Shown here piece by piece: positions 7,164 to 8,717 of a DNA stretch of 8,717 nt (positions are counted from its first letter, which is position 1; the number at the start of each line of letters is the position of its first letter). Under the pieces are notes generated by a model. The model saw nothing but the letters and a program-made list of their open reading frames with translations, searched no databases and was not told where the DNA came from. The stretch is from Bacteriovoracaceae bacterium (GTDB lineage: Bacteria; Bdellovibrionota; UBA1018). The DNA lies in assembly GCA_947446835.1 (NCBI GenBank), contig CANFHS010000096.1, forward strand, positions 1-8,717, read 5' to 3'. The position numbers were made by a program, and so were the translations under genes.

Positions 7164-8717
7164 ATGGGTACCTGGAAACTGATCCCTCTCGTCACGCTGT
7201 TGCTCTGGAGCTCCCTCCCCCGGGATGTGGCTGCTGCCGAGCCGGTGGTCGAGATCGACCGGATCGAGCTGATCGGCGTGACGGCCATTGAAGGGCCCGA
7301 TGTCGAGGCGGCCCTGGAGATCATCGCCGGCGAATCGCTGGAGCGGACCAAGGTGGTGCGGTCGCTCGAAAACCTGCAGTCGCTTTACCGCCTGCGCGGC
7401 TTCGAGCAGGTCCGCGTCCGCAGTGATCTGGTGCGGGAGCGGGGTGATGCCGGCACCCTCGAAAACGTGGTCCGCATCCAGGTCGAGGAGGGCAAGCCGA
7501 CCCGCATCGGTCGCATCCGGCTGGAGTCCGCGCGCCAGGGCGATGCCGACTCCTCAAGCCGACTGGAGGCGCTGCACTCGGGTCTGGGGCTGAGGCTGGG
7601 CGATCGGCTCGACCAGGAGAAGGTCGCGGTGGATCGCCGCGCCATCCAGGACCTGCTGGCGACCCAGGAGTTCATCGGTGCGCGCGCCGCCGAGTCCGCG
7701 TCTCCGATGGATGCGCCTGCTCCTTCGGCGCTGCCCACGGGCGTGAGGCCCGGGGACGCGGACCGCTGGGTGGAGCTGGTATTCAAGGTGGACCTGGGGG
7801 ACCGCGTGGCTTTCGGGTTCCGCGGAAACACGGTCTTCACTTCCGGACGCCTTTCCTCGCTCGTGGACGAGCTCCGCCTGGTCGGTTTTTCGCGCGACTA
7901 CATCAGCTCGATCCAGGATCGCATCGAGGACGAGTACCGGGCCTCGGGCTATGCCCGGGTCCGCGTGACTCCGTACACCTTCGAAGGGGGAGCCAGCCGC
8001 GAAAAAAAGGTCACCTTCGAGATCAGCGAGGGACCCAAGGTCCGCTTGGGCCGGATCGATTTCGACGGGAACGCGGTGTTCGGGACCCTGGCCTTGCGCG
8101 AGGAGTTCCTTCGCAGGGCGCCGGTGCTGACCCAGCACGGGTATTACAGCGAGAAGGAAATCGGCAAGTCGGTGGAGCTGCTTGTCGAGTGGCTCCGGAG
8201 CCAGGGTTACCTGGCCTCCAAGGTGGTGACTGTCCGCAAGACCTTCAATCCGAAAGGGGACCAGGTCGAGCTGGTGGTCTACCTGTATGAGGGGCGCCAA
8301 ACCCGCGTCGAGGCGGTCGAGATCTCGGGGCTCACGGTGTTCGCCCGCGACGAGATCCTGGCCAAGCTGGGCGTCCAGGAAGGCCGCGCCATCAACCTGT
8401 TCTCGTTCAACGAAGGCATCGAAGCGCTCAAGGCCGCTTACCGGGCCCGGGGCTACCTGGATTTCCGGGTGCGCAACGAAGGCACTGACCGGGTCGTGGC
8501 CTACGCCGACGAAAACCGCCTGGCCCACGTGAAGCTCGAGTTCGAGGAAGGCCCGCTGGCCCGGGTCAGCCGGATCGAGGTCGAGGGGCTCTCGGGAACC
8601 CGCGAGGACATCGTGCGGCGTGCCCTGAGATTCCAGAAGGACGAGCCGCTCCTGGAGAACCGCATCTCGGAAAGCGAAGCGCTCCTCAGGAAGCTGGGCA
8701 TCTTCTCGTTCGCCTCG
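7164..8717 (+). CDS. Omp85-family outer-membrane assembly protein (BamA/TamA-like), N-terminal part, cut by right edge
   Basis: The frame is open for 518 codons from ATG 7164 to the last base, so the C-terminal beta-barrel is not seen. Residues 1-25 are a signal peptide (LIPLVTLLLW core, probable cleavage after VAAA), so the protein is exported. The rest is a string of POTRA-like units at about 28-110, 112-212, 213-291, 292-378, 379-464 and 465-518+. Each has an opening strand (such as IDRIELIG, FGFRGNTVF, RIDFDGNAVF, VEISGLTVF, RIEVEGLS) and a late helix-turn-strand (YRLRGFEQVRV, YRASGYARVRV, LRSQGYLASKV, YRARGYLDFRV, LRKLGIF). Most also end in a strand with an EG/GD turn (IQVEEG, FEISEG, YLYEG, EFEEG). 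POTRA units receive outer-membrane protein clients or dock partners before barrel insertion. Position directly after tamB suggests it is the TamB partner, but it could be the cell's BamA, so no symbol is assigned. Unit 2 is the most divergent and has an Ala/Pro-rich insert at 175-200. Confidence 0.9.
   Translation, partial: MGTWKLIPLVTLLLWSSLPRDVAAAEPVVEIDRIELIGVTAIEGPDVEAALEIIAGESLERTKVVRSLENLQSLYRLRGFEQVRVRSDLVRERGDAGTLENVVRIQVEEGKPTRIGRIRLESARQGDADSSSRLEALHSGLGLRLGDRLDQEKVAVDRRAIQDLLATQEFIGARAAESASPMDAPAPSALPTGVRPGDADRWVELVFKVDLGDRVAFGFRGNTVFTSGRLSSLVDELRLVGFSRDYISSIQDRIEDEYRASGYARVRVTPYTFEGGASREKKVTFEISEGPKVRLGRIDFDGNAVFGTLALREEFLRRAPVLTQHGYYSEKEIGKSVELLVEWLRSQGYLASKVVTVRKTFNPKGDQVELVVYLYEGRQTRVEAVEISGLTVFARDEILAKLGVQEGRAINLFSFNEGIEALKAAYRARGYLDFRVRNEGTDRVVAYADENRLAHVKLEFEEGPLARVSRIEVEGLSGTREDIVRRALRFQKDEPLLENRISESEALLRKLGIFSFAS

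Noticed and set aside
7554..8528. A 324-codon minus-strand open frame over the Omp85 gene
   Set aside because: The + strand frame here shows a signal peptide and repeated POTRA motifs, while the minus product has no domain-like pattern.

Overview
The window is a gene-dense, GC-rich stretch with every gene on the + strand and almost no intergenic DNA: the longest gap is about 45 bases, and no stretch over 300 bases lacks a gene. The organism is probably a Gram-negative bacterium with an outer membrane, because TamB and an Omp85/POTRA protein are both present. The gene content would fit a former 'deltaproteobacterium' (Bdellovibrionota or Myxococcota type), but this is inferred from gene content and composition only and no marker in the window settles it.

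Layout from left to right: the last 39 codons of elongation factor P (efp, 2-121); accB, the biotin carrier protein of acetyl-CoA carboxylase (126-674); accC, biotin carboxylase (about 695-2062); a cytoplasmic TPR-like protein of unknown function (about 2108-3055); tamB, a 1364-residue inner-membrane-anchored AsmA-like protein (3062-7156); and the first 518 codons of an Omp85-family outer-membrane assembly protein that runs off the right edge (7164-8717). The spacings (4, about 20, about 45, 6 and 7 bases) and the lack of any recognisable promoter or intrinsic terminator suggest one long transcription unit.

AccB and AccC perform the first half-reaction of fatty-acid synthesis, which supplies membrane lipid. 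TamB and its Omp85 partner belong to envelope assembly: TamB spans the periplasm from the inner membrane, and the Omp85 protein forms the outer-membrane end. The arrangement therefore joins lipid precursor supply to outer-membrane building, with an uncharacterised TPR protein at the junction.

Three observations merit most attention: a perfect 8-bp inverted repeat with a 3-base loop between accC and the TPR gene, just upstream of that gene's best ribosome binding site; the Omp85 protein, which shows at least six POTRA-like units rather than the three of TamA or the five of E. coli BamA; and the unknown TPR protein. No mobile element, tRNA, rRNA, CRISPR array or sign of recent gene transfer was seen. 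I did not find evidence for a wholly new system.
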